A stretch of 64,000 nucleotides of DNA from Dryococelus australis (lineage: Eukaryota; Arthropoda; Insecta; Phasmatodea; Phasmatidae). Positions 11,371 to 23,258 of the stretch are shown piece by piece. A model generated the notes under the pieces. That model was not told the origin of the DNA and made no database searches. It saw only the letters and a program-made list of their open reading frames with translations. Numbering within the stretch: the stretch's first letter is position 1; every line of letters starts with the position of its first letter. The DNA is taken from NCBI GenBank assembly GCA_029891345.1, contig CM056995.1, positions 78,679,895-78,743,894 on the forward strand. The letters are read 5' to 3'. A program made the translations under genes and the position numbers.

Positions 11371-12165
11371 TAGAAATGGGGAAAAGGAGAGAGTTAGAGG
11401 GGAGAGGGAAAGAGCAGGCAATAGGAATAGGACAGAAGGAGTGGAGAAGTAGAGGAATGAGAAAGAGGGGGAGTGGAGGAGTGAGGAAGATGGGAAGTGA
11501 GGAAGAGGAGTGAAGAAGAGGCCACGGGAGTGAAGAAGAGGGAGAAAGAGGAAGAGGGAAATGGGGATAGAGGGGAAAAGGGATAAGAGGAAAAGAGGGG
11601 GTGTGGGTAAGTAGGGGGAAGATGGGCTGTGAAGAAGTGGGTTGAAGAGGGGGAGTGGGGGAAGAGGGAGAGTAAAGGGGAAGGAAGGGAAATAGGAAGA
11701 TGAGGAAGAGGGGAAGATCGAGGAGAGGAAGATGGTGAAGAAGGAAAAAGGGTGAGAGGGGAAAGGGATAGAATGAAAAGGGGATAAAGTGGTAAGGGGA
11801 TAGAGTGGAAGGGGGTGGAGTGGAAGGGGGTGGAGTGGGAGGGGGAGAGTACGAGGGTGGAACGGGCAAGGGTGGCAAGAGGATGTTGGAAAGGGTGAGG
11901 GTAGGAAGAGGAGAGTGGGGTGGTGAGAATGGGTGAAAAGGGTGGAAAGGAGTAAGTTTGGTAAGGGGGATGGTTGGAAGAGGTAAGTTTGGATCGGGAG
12001 ATAGTGAAAGGGGGTAGGAAGAGGGGAGGTTGAGAAGGATGAGAGGGGGTGGGGAGAGTGGTGGTGGTGAGAATGGGGAGAAAGGGATAGAAGGTGGAGT
12101 GTAAGAGAGGGTGGGAGAAGGTAGTGGGAAAAAAGGAGAGGGGAGGGAGGGAGGGAGTGTGGTTA
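11371..12165. repeat. Purine-rich low-complexity tract (G/A on plus strand), about 795 bp
   Basis: For nearly 800 bases the plus strand is almost all G and A, in irregular units such as GGGGAAGA, GGGTGGAG and GGAGGGAGGGAGGGAG (near 12140-12155). It lies in the SMG7 intron between exons 23042 and 10758. Its complement gives a long Pro/Leu/Ser-rich open frame that is a composition artefact. Such homopurine stretches can form triplex (H-DNA) or, with the GGG runs, G-quadruplex structures, and are unstable in copying. Confidence 0.9.
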
Positions 12166-12169
12166 GTGT

Positions 12170-14080
12170 GTGTTCACATGCATGTGTGTGGGAACCAATA
12201 TGATTCCAAATGTGTGTAATGATATTGTGATGAACCCAAAATTTGCCTGCTAATTTTTTTAAAATTTTTTCAAAAGTTTTAATTTTTTTGTTTAGATGCT
12301 CTTATCTTTGTGGAAGTTCTTTTGTTGTGAGAAGTTAACCTTTTCTTTTTTGTTAGGAATGGTGGAGTTATTGAATTATTTTATTTTTTTGTTCTTAAGG
12401 CCATATTTTTGGGGTTTTCAAACAGTTTCTATTAATTTTTTCATGTGAGCATGGTTGACTTCAAGTTCCATAGATTGTTCCAGGCGCGACTGTTTGACTA
12501 CAACAGTCATGAGTTCGTAGGTGCTCTCAAGGGTTAGGGGAAGCGTCATGCTGAAGGCAGCAGAGGAAGTGTAGGCCATTTAGAGGTAAAGGGGAGTGAG
12601 ACAGTGTGGAGTGCTGGTCTTCGGGCTGTTGCTAAGGGCTCAGTGTGTTCTCTGATTGGCTGGAGACGCTCGGGCGAGGAGAGTCACATGATACAAAATC
12701 AGGAGTGGCAAGGTTGTTGGTGTCTAGATGGCGGACTGAGAGGAAGCAGTGAGGAGACCATCCACATTCAGCATAATGTTATAAGTATTATATTTAAACT
12801 TTGTTTGTTTTGATTGATTGGGACTTTTTTTCCTGATCTCAGGATGAATGGCCTCAATCAAGCTTTTAAATAGCCTTTTTTATGGGGTAGTTGTGTAGTA
12901 GTAGTTGGGTCGGAGATGCTAATAGAGAAATGTGTGTAATAGCCATTGGGCAAGAGACGTGGACGTTACTTTACGGTAAGAATATAAGGTTAGGAATTTC
13001 TAGTCGTAAGTTGCAGAGAATTTTATTGATGTTGACCTTCAGTCGTGATTGAGTTGTAAGACGTTATCAATGTTGTTTTAGTCGTTCATTGGATGGAAGT
13101 TTAGAGCTCTTGGTGTTGGTATTTTATGGACGTAAAGGTTGGTACTAGGCACTGAAGTAAACTTGTTGCTTACACTAAGTGAATTATGATCATGTTTTAG
13201 TAAGGTTCACTCTTGCATATTTTAGTTAATATTTACATTTTGCTGTCGTTTTATTTCCTTCAACTCTCTTACATATTATTTCAGGCCAATCAAATATTTG
13301 TTAAATAAATTTTGAGCAGTTTTGAGGAAGCTAATTCATATTATTTTTGTGCAACAAGAATTGTTTTCTATTGCTTAACTGCTTCTTTAGATATTGTTAT
13401 CTTTGCTGTTTAAAATGACCTAACCCCTGACGGAATGGACCCGCTTGGTTAATCGGAGTTTTATAGTGGTTTTTTCAGTCTAATTTTTTTTCTATTTGTT
13501 TAGTAACTCAGCGAAAAAATATAGTTCATTTAAGGAGACCTACAAATCTCTGATAAGATTGACCCCTTTGTCTGTTTTAAGAGTTAAAAAATAATTTGTG
13601 TTAAATTTTGATAACACAATTGTTTTGTAACAAAGAAAAGAAACTTAATCGTTTTATTATGAAATTTTCTGTAATCATTATCTGAACTCAAGCAAAAGCA
13701 AAAAGATACCATTGGATAATCTTTTTATGTTGTGTTTCCTTTAACAAAGTAATACTCAACAACAGTAAATGTTACGTTAGATTCTTTTTAAAAGAATCAG
13801 GTTTGTTTTCAAAGTCAGATCTACCGACAAAAGGTGATGAAAAGAGGGTAAGAGGAGGGTGACCAACCATGAGAAAATAACGTGAACATAATGCAAATTT
13901 CCAGCCACAAAAAATTCTTGTAGATTTGCATTTCTTTTCTAAACAGAGTTGGCTATTTCAAGTTTAGCAACTAGCGATTATTTTCTGTGACATAGTGCAT
14001 CCACCCACATCAGCACACCAGTAAACAGGCATGCTGAGGTCTTTGGATGGACTTTTGACCGTGGGCCCTCAGTGGTGAGA
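12170..14080. other. Intronic non-coding sequence, T-rich, no gene seen
   Basis: T-rich sequence with several T runs. A GC-richer island at 12480-12770 contains CTGATTGGCTGG, a CCAAT-type box in inverted form, and could be an old LTR, but no partner copy was proven. No coding region is supported. Confidence 0.4.
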
Positions 14081-14110
14081 TGTGTGTGTGTGTGTGTGTG
14101 GGGGGGGGGG
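14081..14110. repeat. Compound microsatellite (TG)10 followed by G run
   Basis: Ten TG units at 14081-14100 run straight into ten more G bases (14101-14110). Length is likely to vary between individuals and to be error-prone in sequencing. Confidence 0.95.
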
Positions 14111-14420
14111 AAGCGCCACCCCTCGAGCTGTCTGCTGGAGTCATCTGCTAGCATCATCTGCTGGTGCCATCCCTTGGCATGCCGTAGAACTACGTGACCT
14201 TGGGCGGCGGACTTGGCAGATAGTACAATCTCACTTCAAGGAGGTTGACGTACAAGCTTGATGGACATGTATGTAATAAAGCTCCTCGTTGCAACGGTGT
14301 ATCCTGTAGGCACGTGACCAACCTCCCAGTAATGTCGTAACCCTGCCATATTTGAAATGTAGGCATGTTTCGATGAAGCGAAGTAAACTGTGCAGTATAG
14401 TCACCAAATACATAATGTGT

Positions 14421-15100
14421 CAATACTGTATATAATTGATTGTAATCCGACACCAAATGTAAACCGACCTAAAACACTCAAACCTTTTAAACATGGAAAT
14501 ATGTTATATGACACCGAATGCAAGGCAAATTCTGAATGTCCCGTACGCACTCAATCAACTGAGAGCATGTGGAGGGATTGTCAATTGGGCAGTGTCTTCA
14601 CAGCGAGTGTTAGAGTGAAGAAGAAGCGGCGGACGGGGTGAAATTCTATACCCCTCCTCTATGCATCATGTTGGTGACACCTTGCGCACGTGGCAAATGT
14701 CTGTCTTTTAAAGTAATTAATTATATTTCACTGCAATAACATTGTAATTTTCAAGCAGAAATGAATAAATAGAGCTATTGAAATTTATTTCTTCAAGGTC
14801 TTTCACTAATTAATAATTCAAAACCACGTCCTCTGATTTCCCTTGTCAAGAGTTATACTGCACTCGGACTCTGTGTTCACACATTATTAGACAGCAAAAT
14901 GTGTCGAATAGGCCCTTACAGAATATCAGTTTATTCAAAAGACACACGTGTATTGAAATAAATTTATACAAATCTTCCGATTCCCCTGCAAAAAGTTAAT
15001 GGAAATGAACTTTACGCTTGGTAATACAAGTCGCTCAATGTTCAAACTATTTTTGGCGACAAGGAGAGGTCAAGTACCATATTTTGGCATGTATATACCA
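14421..15100 (+). mobile_element. pogo/Tigger-like transposon, copy B (internal fragment)
   Basis: It aligns with copy D from about 50025 to 50680. Shared stretches include TAATCCGACACCAAATG, GACACCTTGCGC, AATTAATTATATTTCACT and CAAAACCACGTCCTCTGATT. Neither terminal inverted repeat is present, so it is a fragment or its ends have decayed. The orientation is the same as copy D. Confidence 0.75.
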
Positions 15101-18100
15101 CACCACAAGTTTTTGATGAAAAATTAGGAATAATTAATATTTCAAACACAGGCTGCACTTAATTTTTGTATTCCTGTAAATATTGTTACGACTGTATTTT
15201 TCACAATTTTTTAGTGGTTTTAGGTTTTTGTTAGGATACCTATTTTTTTCTTATGATACCCTTAATTTTTTAGGATACTCCCTATTTTTTGTTATCATCC
15301 ATTAGGTAATTTGAGTAATTTTCATAGGATTTTGGGAATTTTTTAATTATAGCGTTCAGGTTAGGAGTATTCCTATTTTTTTATTCAGATTGATCCTAGA
15401 CATGGTTCAAATTGTTGTCATTTTGAGGTTAGGTTTACCATTTGTTCTATTTGTTCAGATGCAAATCCTTTCTGTTTGGTGTATTGGGTAATGATTTAAT
15501 AATTTTTATTTTTAATTGGGATTTTGGTTATAACTTCTGAAGAGTAATTTTGCTTCTGTTTCGGTGTTAGGATATAGAGTCTTTTGCCCTTAACTTAGTA
15601 GTAGTGGTTGGTATGAATTTTAATTGGTACTACCCTTTTTGATAAATTATTTTTATTAATTTTTCTAGGCAGGGTCCTTAATTGGTTTTTATTGCAAGCA
15701 GTAAGTAATTCATTTTAACCCTTTTAAATCTTGTGGAAAACTCAGTCTTGTACCTTAGTTACGTTTAGGATGGGATTTAATTATTTTCAAAATGGGTTTC
15801 AAATATAAGATGGCTAGATCGTATCCTTTTGTCATCTCGGGAATCGTAGCCTTGCAGTCGATAGTTCCCCAGCTACAAGAGTTATTTGCCGTTAATATTG
15901 AGCTAAAGTCAGCCTCAGCATTTTTGGTACCGGCCGCAGATGCGAGTGTTTGCCTTCGCCGCTACGACAGTACAGTAGCAGTCATAATTATCCCGAACTG
16001 TTTTGTGTTGTCCCGCGGTGGTTGGGAACTGTTTTTCGAGCCGCACGTGTGTCGAAAAGTTCCTGGAGTGATTAGCCAACATCAACGCTTCAAGTCGACA
16101 GCTGTGTGTTTGTGAGCCTCATCAGGGAAGAGGGGAGAGATAGTGCTGCATGCCGCAAACAACGCCTAGACAGCTAAGGGGATAAGGGAGTGGCCTCATA
16201 CTGAGCTTTTGCTTTGTGGATGGCCACACGTGTCCGAGAAGGGCCATGATTGGCTGGAAAACTAAGTGATGTGTGCCATGACGCAAGGCACTGTTTTGTG
16301 GTTGGCATTCAGCTGTGGAGGGAGGTCAGGTTTTAAAAGAGATGTACAAGAGTGGGGAGTGAGACACAAGGACACAAAGACACGTAGACACACGGGAGTG
16401 ACGGGCGCAATCAGTCAGACAGTGAGGAGGCCGTGGGAACAAAGAGGTGTCGAGACGTCGAAGACGGTGGAAGGAGCCTTCAAGGACTGACATCATGTAG
16501 ACAATAAAAGATAAGTAATCAGGACATGTAGTTATAGCTTGATTTATAGGGGCTCCAGTTAGGTGGCATTCTGTGTAAAATTTTAGTTTTAATAACAGTA
16601 AGGGCTAACAGCTAATTAAGTCTGAGGTTAATTGCTAAGAAATAATAGTCTGAAAGGAGTACTGAGTTTTTATTTTTGATATGTGATTTATTTTTGAGGT
16701 CAACGCCGATGAGAGAGAGAGAGAGAGTTCCAGTTTGGTCGGTAGGTCAGGCGTTGTTATCAGTAAGACTGTAGTAAAACAGATCCGAGAGTTTTTTATT
16801 TGATCTGTGTGAATAGATGTCTTCCTCCCCAAAGATGTGTTCAAATGATTAATGGTACAGAATTCACTATGTGTTGAAGGCTATTTATGAGTTATAGTAG
16901 CATGATTTTTTATTTATTGTAAGTTTACTTGAACAGGCCAAAGTTACAGTAATTCTTAAACATTTTTAATGTGGGTTATCTTAATTCATTTTTGAATTGG
17001 CCTAAAGAAATAACAATCTATTAATGGATTTTTCTAGTTGGTGTTGAGGAATAGATTCCTATTTAACTATTGGTGCAGTACAACCAAGTCAAAATTCTAC
17101 TAATGCATTTGTTTAGTTAATTAAATGTAATTTTAAACACGAATAGATATGTAATTCTGGCGTTGCTTTAAATTTTTATGTTAAAGAACGTTAACAGCTT
17201 GATTATAAAAGAAAACTATTTTTTTTAAATCAAAATTCCTTCCATTTGTTACCAAAGTACTTTTGTATATTGACCTCGTGTATAAAATATATTTCCATAT
17301 AAATTTTTATGAATTTTTTTATATTAAAATTAGAAAGTTTTTGGAAAACCTAATCTTTTATTTCTAAACAGTCAATTTCACCCTCCCTTTTTATGAATCT
17401 GGTTAATTTGAAAGAAACTATGAAATTTACTAATTATTTTATTTAAATGAACTTATTAATTTTTCATCCAGTCAGTGATTACCTGTCTAAGGTCGAGCAT
17501 GACCTCTTGCATGCAGTGAAAGTGAGTTTGAGCTCTACCTAAAATTGACGAAATGATCAAGTTTTGGGCTTCAAAGTCACCCGTGTTTGTTAAAAAAGTG
17601 CCTTGTGGTGGACCACTCCCAGCAGAATTTGATATAGACCAGTAATTGAAACAGATGACAATGCAGAAGTTTTTCAAAGGTGAGTTTTCAGAGATGGTTA
17701 GGAAGGAGATGCAGGATGGTCTTCAATTTTATGCAGTGTTGCGTAAACAATACGGTGCAGTTGAAGAGGAGCTGTGGTGTATAAATTGTGAATTTGAGAG
17801 AGAGTGTATCAACTTAAGATATTTACCCCTAGAAAGAGAGTTATGTGGTTTAGGAGTTTTAAGTTATCTGAGTTTCCCCTACATCTCCCTCCACTACGAG
17901 ACTACGAGCTTTGAAGCTGTTTCAGTTATTTTAGTTTTGTTTTGAATATGTTGAACTAGTAAAAAGAGTGGTTAAAGAATACACCAATACAAAGTTAAGA
18001 TTGAGATCAATTGATTGATTAACAAGATTAAATAAGTAATGAATGACTAAATTCCCCAAACACCAATCTCCCCTTCTCCTTTCACCCTACTTCCCTTTAT

Positions 18101-18910
18101 CCCATTTTTCCTGTTTCCCCTATTCTGTTCACTCTTCTTTCCTAACCCCTCCCTCCCCTGATTGCCTCCTTTTTCCCCTTACCATTTTCCACCTTTTTCA
18201 CAATATTGTTAAGTCACGATTCCATACGAACATAATAAATTCAGACTTAATTTCTCCTCTACAAACCATTTGAGACAGAAAATTTGTATTATGTTGCAAT
18301 GTTTACAAATATACGTCATACTATTACTGTTCCACAGATGGTAACGTGACTTGAGAAAGCAAAACCATGGCAACATGTTACACAAAATGGCGTCTATCAA
18401 TCTGCACTTGTGGCACGGCAGCGGGCGTGCGAACTACATAAGATATCTTTCTCTTGTACAGCAGCGAAATTATTTTCTCATGTACATCTTGAATATTGTG
18501 ATTCATAAAGTGCAGTGAATAGGGTTTCCTTGATTTTGTGTTGCATTTATCTAACTTTCCAAGCATATTTATTAGTTATGTTTGTCCATAATGCATTTGT
18601 AATTTTCATGAAAAAATATTCAAGTAAAAAACTTGCAAGTGGTGTTGGCAACATCTCATCGCAAATCAATATCTTGTAAATATGGCACTGCTGATTCTTG
18701 GCTGCTGCCGAAAACATTGCAATTGTTTGCTAAACATCTACTAAAATTCTAAAGTGTATATATCATATAAATATGTACTGTATTTCCAAAATTTTAAGTT
18801 TTTGTATTTCATGCTATGTAAATACACAATGCGTAGGCCAAGATGTCTATTATTATTTATTATTTTTTGCTACAAAGTGTAACAATGCGACTAAATCAAC
18901 AACAGGTTGA
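15100..18910. other. Intronic sequence with T-rich motif repeats; no gene supported
   Basis: At 15200-15310 the phrase TTTTTTAGGATAC and close variants recur several times, a degenerate short tandem array. A GC-rich island at 15790-16500 includes GATTGGCTGG and a (GA)n run near 16711-16727. A pyrimidine-rich stretch lies at 18058-18190. Small open frames (for example 17646-17945, 99 codons) show no known domain or conservation cue. Confidence 0.4.
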
Positions 18911-19113
18911 TGCGCGATGCCCTGTCGACTAAGTGTATGTCAAGTGTAAGTGTGAGAGTATTTTTGTTTGGGTGCTAAGTTACGCGCACTCTGTACAGAA
19001 GGTTGTTTAACAGTTATTATTTACGTAGGGCCGGCGCTTTCCCTTCTACAGAGTACTGGCCAGGTAACTTTATGGCGGGGCACGAATTCTGGTTCTGCTA
19101 AAAAAATCTTCCG

Positions 19114-19680
19114 TTACAGGCTCCGAGCCTTGGGCGGTATACCTGGGTGACGGAGACTGCTTGTACTAGGGTGTAGTTCTGGCTCTATGACGGTGAGCGA
19201 GGTTGAACCTGAGTGTGAAGATAGTTGGATGTGGTGTTTCGTGTTGGTGGGGACAGAGCAACAGGCGTTAAGATAGGCTGTATGCCACTGTTCCGGTTGT
19301 TTGATGTACTCCCAAAGCCACGGGTGAACTTCGTTGCTCACGCGTGTTGGTGGCTTAAATAAGTCTTGTGGGACTTGAGGTGTGACTGGGATAAGCAGAC
19401 GGTGAACTTCGTTGCTCAGGCGTGTTGGTGGCTTAAATAAGTCTTGTGGGACTTGAGGTGTGACTGGGATAAGCAGACGTCTGAGTGTTTGGGCTTGGTC
19501 CTTGGGGGTAAGCTGTTCTAACGCAGCAACAAGGGTGGGAGTAAGCTCGTGCAATTGCCCAGTGGAAATGAGCACCTGTTTAACTTTCTCATTCAGACCA
19601 CTTTGTCTGGAGACACACACACTGTCCCATCCATGAGATGACAAGCAGAGTTTTTGTGGTACTCTACTGTGTAGAGCCAT
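19114..19680 (-). CDS. Unknown repeat-borne protein, 188 residues, conserved in copy 2
   Basis: I do not recognise this protein. It starts MALHSRVPQKLCLSS, then has LHELTPTLVAALEQLTPKD, a 26-residue unit present twice (with RLLIPVTPQVPQDLF and KPPTR), PWLWEYIKQPEQW, and a Ser/Pro-rich tail. Copy 2 keeps ELTPALVA, FISQPELWPT and RPDILPKVQG at matching places. The match continues past the stop here: after TAA the same frame reads RKIFLAEPEFVPRHK, like KIVLAEPDFVPCRKATR in copy 2. The ancestral protein was therefore about 30 residues longer and this copy has one nonsense change. No membrane segment, signal peptide or zinc motif is visible. The aligned start in copy 2 is GTG, so the true start may be elsewhere. 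Confidence 0.5.
   Translation of the reverse strand: MALHSRVPQKLCLSSHGWDSVCVSRQSGLNEKVKQVLISTGQLHELTPTLVAALEQLTPKDQAQTLRRLLIPVTPQVPQDLFKPPTRLSNEVHRLLIPVTPQVPQDLFKPPTRVSNEVHPWLWEYIKQPEQWHTAYLNACCSVPTNTKHHIQLSSHSGSTSLTVIEPELHPSTSSLRHPGIPPKARSL
19323..19478. repeat. 78-bp in-frame tandem duplication inside the unknown ORF
   Basis: Units at 19323-19400 and 19401-19478 differ at one base in the stretch I compared (CACGCG against CAGGCG). The length is a multiple of three, so the frame is kept and 26 residues are doubled. Copy 2 of the family has a single unit, so this duplication is recent and specific to copy 1. Confidence 0.95.
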
Positions 19681-21295
19681 GTGATAGGCTGCCGACTAGT
19701 GGATACCCAATTTCAGTGCTCGGTGCTAAGGTGTGGCGAGTAGAGAATATTAGGCCTCGCAGTCTGTCTGCATCTTCCCAGTCTAGGGAACGTCCCCTCC
19801 GGCACTAAGGTGCGATGGAAAGGACGAGCACCAAACTGACAAGCGAGTCCAGAGAGTTTGTACATGTGTAGGCTCCACCGTTCTACTTACCGAAGTAAGT
19901 AGAAAAGTTGGCCAGGCAAGTGCTTGTGGGTAAGCAATATGTGTACTGGTTTGTTTAAGTTGAAGTTCCTGGAATCACCTATGTTTCACTCAAGGGTGAG
20001 GTAAATTGGGAAAGATGCCATGTCTACAGGAACATGGAACTGGAGGAGCAGTTTAAATCAATGTTTATACCGTTTTACAGGAAGTAAAACATGTGGTGAT
20101 GTATTCCCATGTGCAATTAACAAGAGTTTGACGGAGAAGATAAGCTACGCAGTCCGAATAGAGGAGACCCATTTCTAGACTAGCATGGACGTGGGGCAGA
20201 ATAGTGCTGTGACAACAACTTGAACTAAACTGAATCCGTAATGCATTGTTGCCCACAATGGGCCGCTGTGTCTAGTGTAGACGACAAGTGGCACGATGTT
20301 AGGTAGACTAAACAAGGTGAGACAGGATGTGTCTAACAATGGAGCCGAGGAAAGACTTACCGTCTGGCACAAAGGTGTGGTGAAGGAAACGTAGGTTTAG
20401 AGAGGAATGGAGCTGACGAGTACTTTGGTGGCTAGTGCGATGAAGTCTGTCAGGACAGGCTAGTCAGTTTCCAGCAGCAAGTGTGGTGCATGATGGAAGA
20501 CTGCTCAGTTTAATCATTTCCTGGCGGCTAGCATAGTGAGGACATGTAGACTGCTCTAGAATTGAATTTTTAATCTGTACTTATACTCTACCGGGTAACC
20601 TGCCTTGGTGCTCATATTGACTGGCGTCTTGATGATGAGGGGTGTTCGCTGAGCGAGGGGTAGTGAAAAGCATAGCTCTCGACGCGATGTCACCGGCCAG
20701 CTGGAAGATTGTGACAGACAAACGATAAAACATACTAGTGGTGTGCCATCTAGCGGTGGTTAGTAGAACTCATTGCCTTGAGGAGCATAGCTTCGCTGGG
20801 CTGGTAAATAATCCAATCTCCACTGGTAGGAATGTCTATTCTTGCAGGGTAGACAGTACAATCTTCCAATGTCACATGTGGTCAAAGGCAATTCAAACTT
20901 CGTAGGAATCAGACGTGCTGCAGGCTATACTGATGAGCTAAAGTCAACTTATTACCATTGTTAAAAATGTGTCAAGCGCCAAGGTTATATCGGAAGTGGT
21001 AAATTACATAAATAGGACTAAATGCAGGGCAGCAAGACGTAAACGACTACAATGTGTGTCGAAAATTAATTTTATTTGTGTTACCTGTTAGTATTACTTA
21101 CGCATGTGTACATAACGTACTGTATACCGACTTTGTATGCCTCAGTGGTACAGTTGATACTTGCACTTTTTGTTAATTCTTCTTTGTTTAATGATAGGAG
21201 CATGTAATTTTTGGTGATGCTAGAGAAATTTTTGTTTGATAGATGTGGTAAACATTAAATTTTGAGCTAGAAAAAAAATTCATGTTTTTAGCATT

Positions 21296-21350
21296 ATTTA
21301 CATAGGAATTTTGTTGGGATCACAGAAAATGCTCTGTAGACACGGACTTT
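21296..21350 (+). repeat. Tigger-like 3'-end fragment
   Basis: The stretch CATAGGAATTTTGTTGGGATCACAG and following bases resemble the sub-terminal part of copies C and D (51440-51480). It lacks the terminal CTG-TA end. Confidence 0.5.
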
Positions 21351-21535
21351 CGGTCAAACTGAGTTAGATGACTGAGTTAGATGGTTCAAGTTTCCACTCC
21401 ACATGGTTATAAATAATCACACTTAATACAGATTTTTAGGGGTGAAAATATTTTTTATGCAATATCTCGTAAATAAGCTGCACCCCACTTTTTAGTTATT
21501 ATTTTTTTGTAAAAATGTACGGCCTATATACTAAT

Positions 21536-22091
21536 TTGCTTTGAATTACTAGTGATGATAGGTGCAACAATATTGAGCGACAGATAACCTTAAAATTTCT
21601 ATGATTGCCACCAAGCGCAAGTAGCAGAAACAGAGGGCGCACATTCTTGTTTTGCAAGACAACAGTTACCCCTCTCAAAGAAGAGGAAGAAATGTACACA
21701 GTTGAGAGACAGGGCGGAAGATGCCATGCTGGTTGCTAGGTTACTGCTTCCCCTCTTATCAGGCATGTAAGGGGAGGTAGCAAGCCAAACTCGCACCACA
21801 CCGCAGAAATGTTGGGAAGACTATGCGCCACAGAGCAGTGATAAAAGGCGGCACGCATGACTTATTTCACATGCAGTTATTAGACTTTTGCATAAACAAA
21901 CAGCTTAAAAAGGATTGTTGTGGGAAATCTTAGGTAACAGGACCGAAACATACTTTGATTGATGCAATATCTGATAAATGGTACAAACTGGTAGCTTTAT
22001 TAATATTTATATAGGAGTTTTACCAGGACCACAAAAAATTTAACTGTGGATACAGTTTATAGACATGCGTTTTCAGTACGAGAGTCCACTG
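21536..22091 (+). mobile_element. pogo/Tigger-like transposon, copy C (3' half)
   Basis: It matches copy D from about 50867 to 51521, including TTTGCTTTGAA, the AGTAGCAAGCC-like block, GACTTATTTCACATGCAGTTA and TTTGCATAAACAAACAG. It ends CGAGAGTCCACTG, the decayed terminal inverted repeat, followed by CA rather than the expected TA. The 5' half is missing. Confidence 0.7.
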
Positions 22092-23041
22092 CACATACAC
22101 ACGTGCATGTGGACCCCACACACACACATGCATGTGCACATGCGTGCACACAAATACACCCTTTCCTCCATCTCCCTTCCTCTCCCTCTCTCCCATCCAC
22201 CAAAAGAAAATCTGTCTGTACAAACGAGGTGTCTGTATGAAATAGGTGCCATGCAACCGAGGGTTTATTGTTTCTTCTAATGCTAATACCATTCATAGGT
22301 AAAATTAAAAATATGAATGAAAAATCAGATTTTTCAGACAAGTGTTGTATCAAATGCAGATTCAAGATTAAGTAAAAAGAGTACATTAACACTAAACAGA
22401 CATGCTACTACACAATACCCTCCAAACCATTAGTGTCAGCGTTAGCTGCTCATGCATCATGCAGACTCGACCAGAACAGCACAGACTATTACAATTTAAT
22501 TTTCTAGGAGCATGCAGCAATTCTTTTTTTTACTGCACCTCAGATTAAAAATGGATAATAATCGGTTTAGAAGACAAATTTATGGCTACAGAAAGCTACA
22601 CTGTATGCTGTAATTTTATTTTTTTGGTTCATTTTACTGGCAATTTAATATAAATTTACTTCTATTTTTATTTTCTTCTATTTACATATTGCCATTACAT
22701 TTTCTCACATACATATTGGGCAAAAGTGTAAAAGCAGGTTTTGCTGTATTATCAATAAACGTGAACTGGTTATTTTAATAACCAAATTATAAACAATCAC
22801 AAATGCAGAAATGTTTACTTTACGACTCATCATGACAACTTAATTTTTCTGCTTTCAGAAAATATATCCTTCCCATTTCAACTGGACATGCAAACATGTA
22901 TGTGCACATTCACCATAATTGTAGAGCGTGCATGCATACAAAATCTCACAATTTAAATTGCTAAATACTACTTCTCCAGTAAAGTCAAATGTGTTAAACT
23001 ATGGTGATAAACTACAGACTCAGTGCTGTGTGCAGACATAC
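22092..23041. other. Intronic sequence with CA/TG-rich stretch, no gene seen
   Basis: An imperfect CACACA/CATGCA-rich stretch lies at 22090-22160. The rest is AT-rich intron leading to the SMG7 splice donor at 23041. Overlapping small open frames near 22046-22392 come from the repeat. Confidence 0.5.
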
Positions 23042-23258
23042 CTGCTGGCAAGGCAAAGTACTCCATGAGAGCATCGTCATCTTTCAGAGTGTAAACAGGT
23101 AACAGGTAGGTGCTGAGGGAGCCAGCCAGAAGATCGAGCATCAGCGACCTGGCCTGCCGCTCATCAGTTGACAGTTGGTCCACACTGAATACAGTCACCT
23201 TGTCTGATGACACGCCACCACTCGCATTCTGGAGGGCATACAGGTTGATTGCCAACAT
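23042..23258 (-). CDS. SMG7: SMG7/EST1C-like exon (second visible)
   Basis: This 217-bp exon lies between an acceptor with a T-rich tract ending TTTTTGTTGCAG (rc of 23259-23270) and a donor CAG/GTATGT. It begins in phase 0 and ends in phase 1, fitting its neighbours exactly. The peptide starts MLAINLYALQNASGG and continues with DERQARSLMLDLLAGSLST, ending EYFALPA. Vertebrate SMG7 reads VINLFQLHHL, then a DEQLCWTQLLALFMSFLG block and YPLPA at the same spacing. These are helices of the repeat domain that packs behind the 14-3-3-like phosphopeptide-binding domain. The frame is intact with no stop. A short Asn-Ala-Ser-Gly-Gly loop differs from vertebrates. Confidence 0.87.

Larger units (their letters stand above)
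18911..20980 (-). mobile_element. Unclassified ~2.05-kb repeat family, copy 1 (ORF-bearing, minus strand)
   Basis: This region aligns from end to end with 59401-61451. Both start near GCCCTGTCGACTA and end near TACCATTGTT. In minus orientation a TATA-like GAGTATAAGTAC (near 20590) is followed by ~900 bp of leader and then an open frame (19680-19114) conserved with copy 2. The order of promoter, leader and ORF resembles an LTR retrotransposon end or a non-autonomous retroelement. No reverse transcriptase, integrase or transposase motif, no clear terminal repeats and no target duplication were found. Class unknown. Confidence 0.7.

Noticed and set aside
11339-11878. 179-codon Pro/Leu/Ser-rich open frame on the minus strand
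   Set aside because: It is the complement of the purine-rich tract; stops are absent because of base composition.
12480-16520. An LTR pair at 12480-12770 and 16120-16520
   Set aside because: Both have GATTGGCTGG and GC-richer sequence, but I could not align them beyond that short motif.
17646-17945. 99-codon open frame on the plus strand
   Set aside because: No recognised motif, splice context or second copy; chance frame is likely.
22046-22392. Several overlapping short open frames on both strands
   Set aside because: They arise from CA/TG-rich repeats and show no conserved domain.
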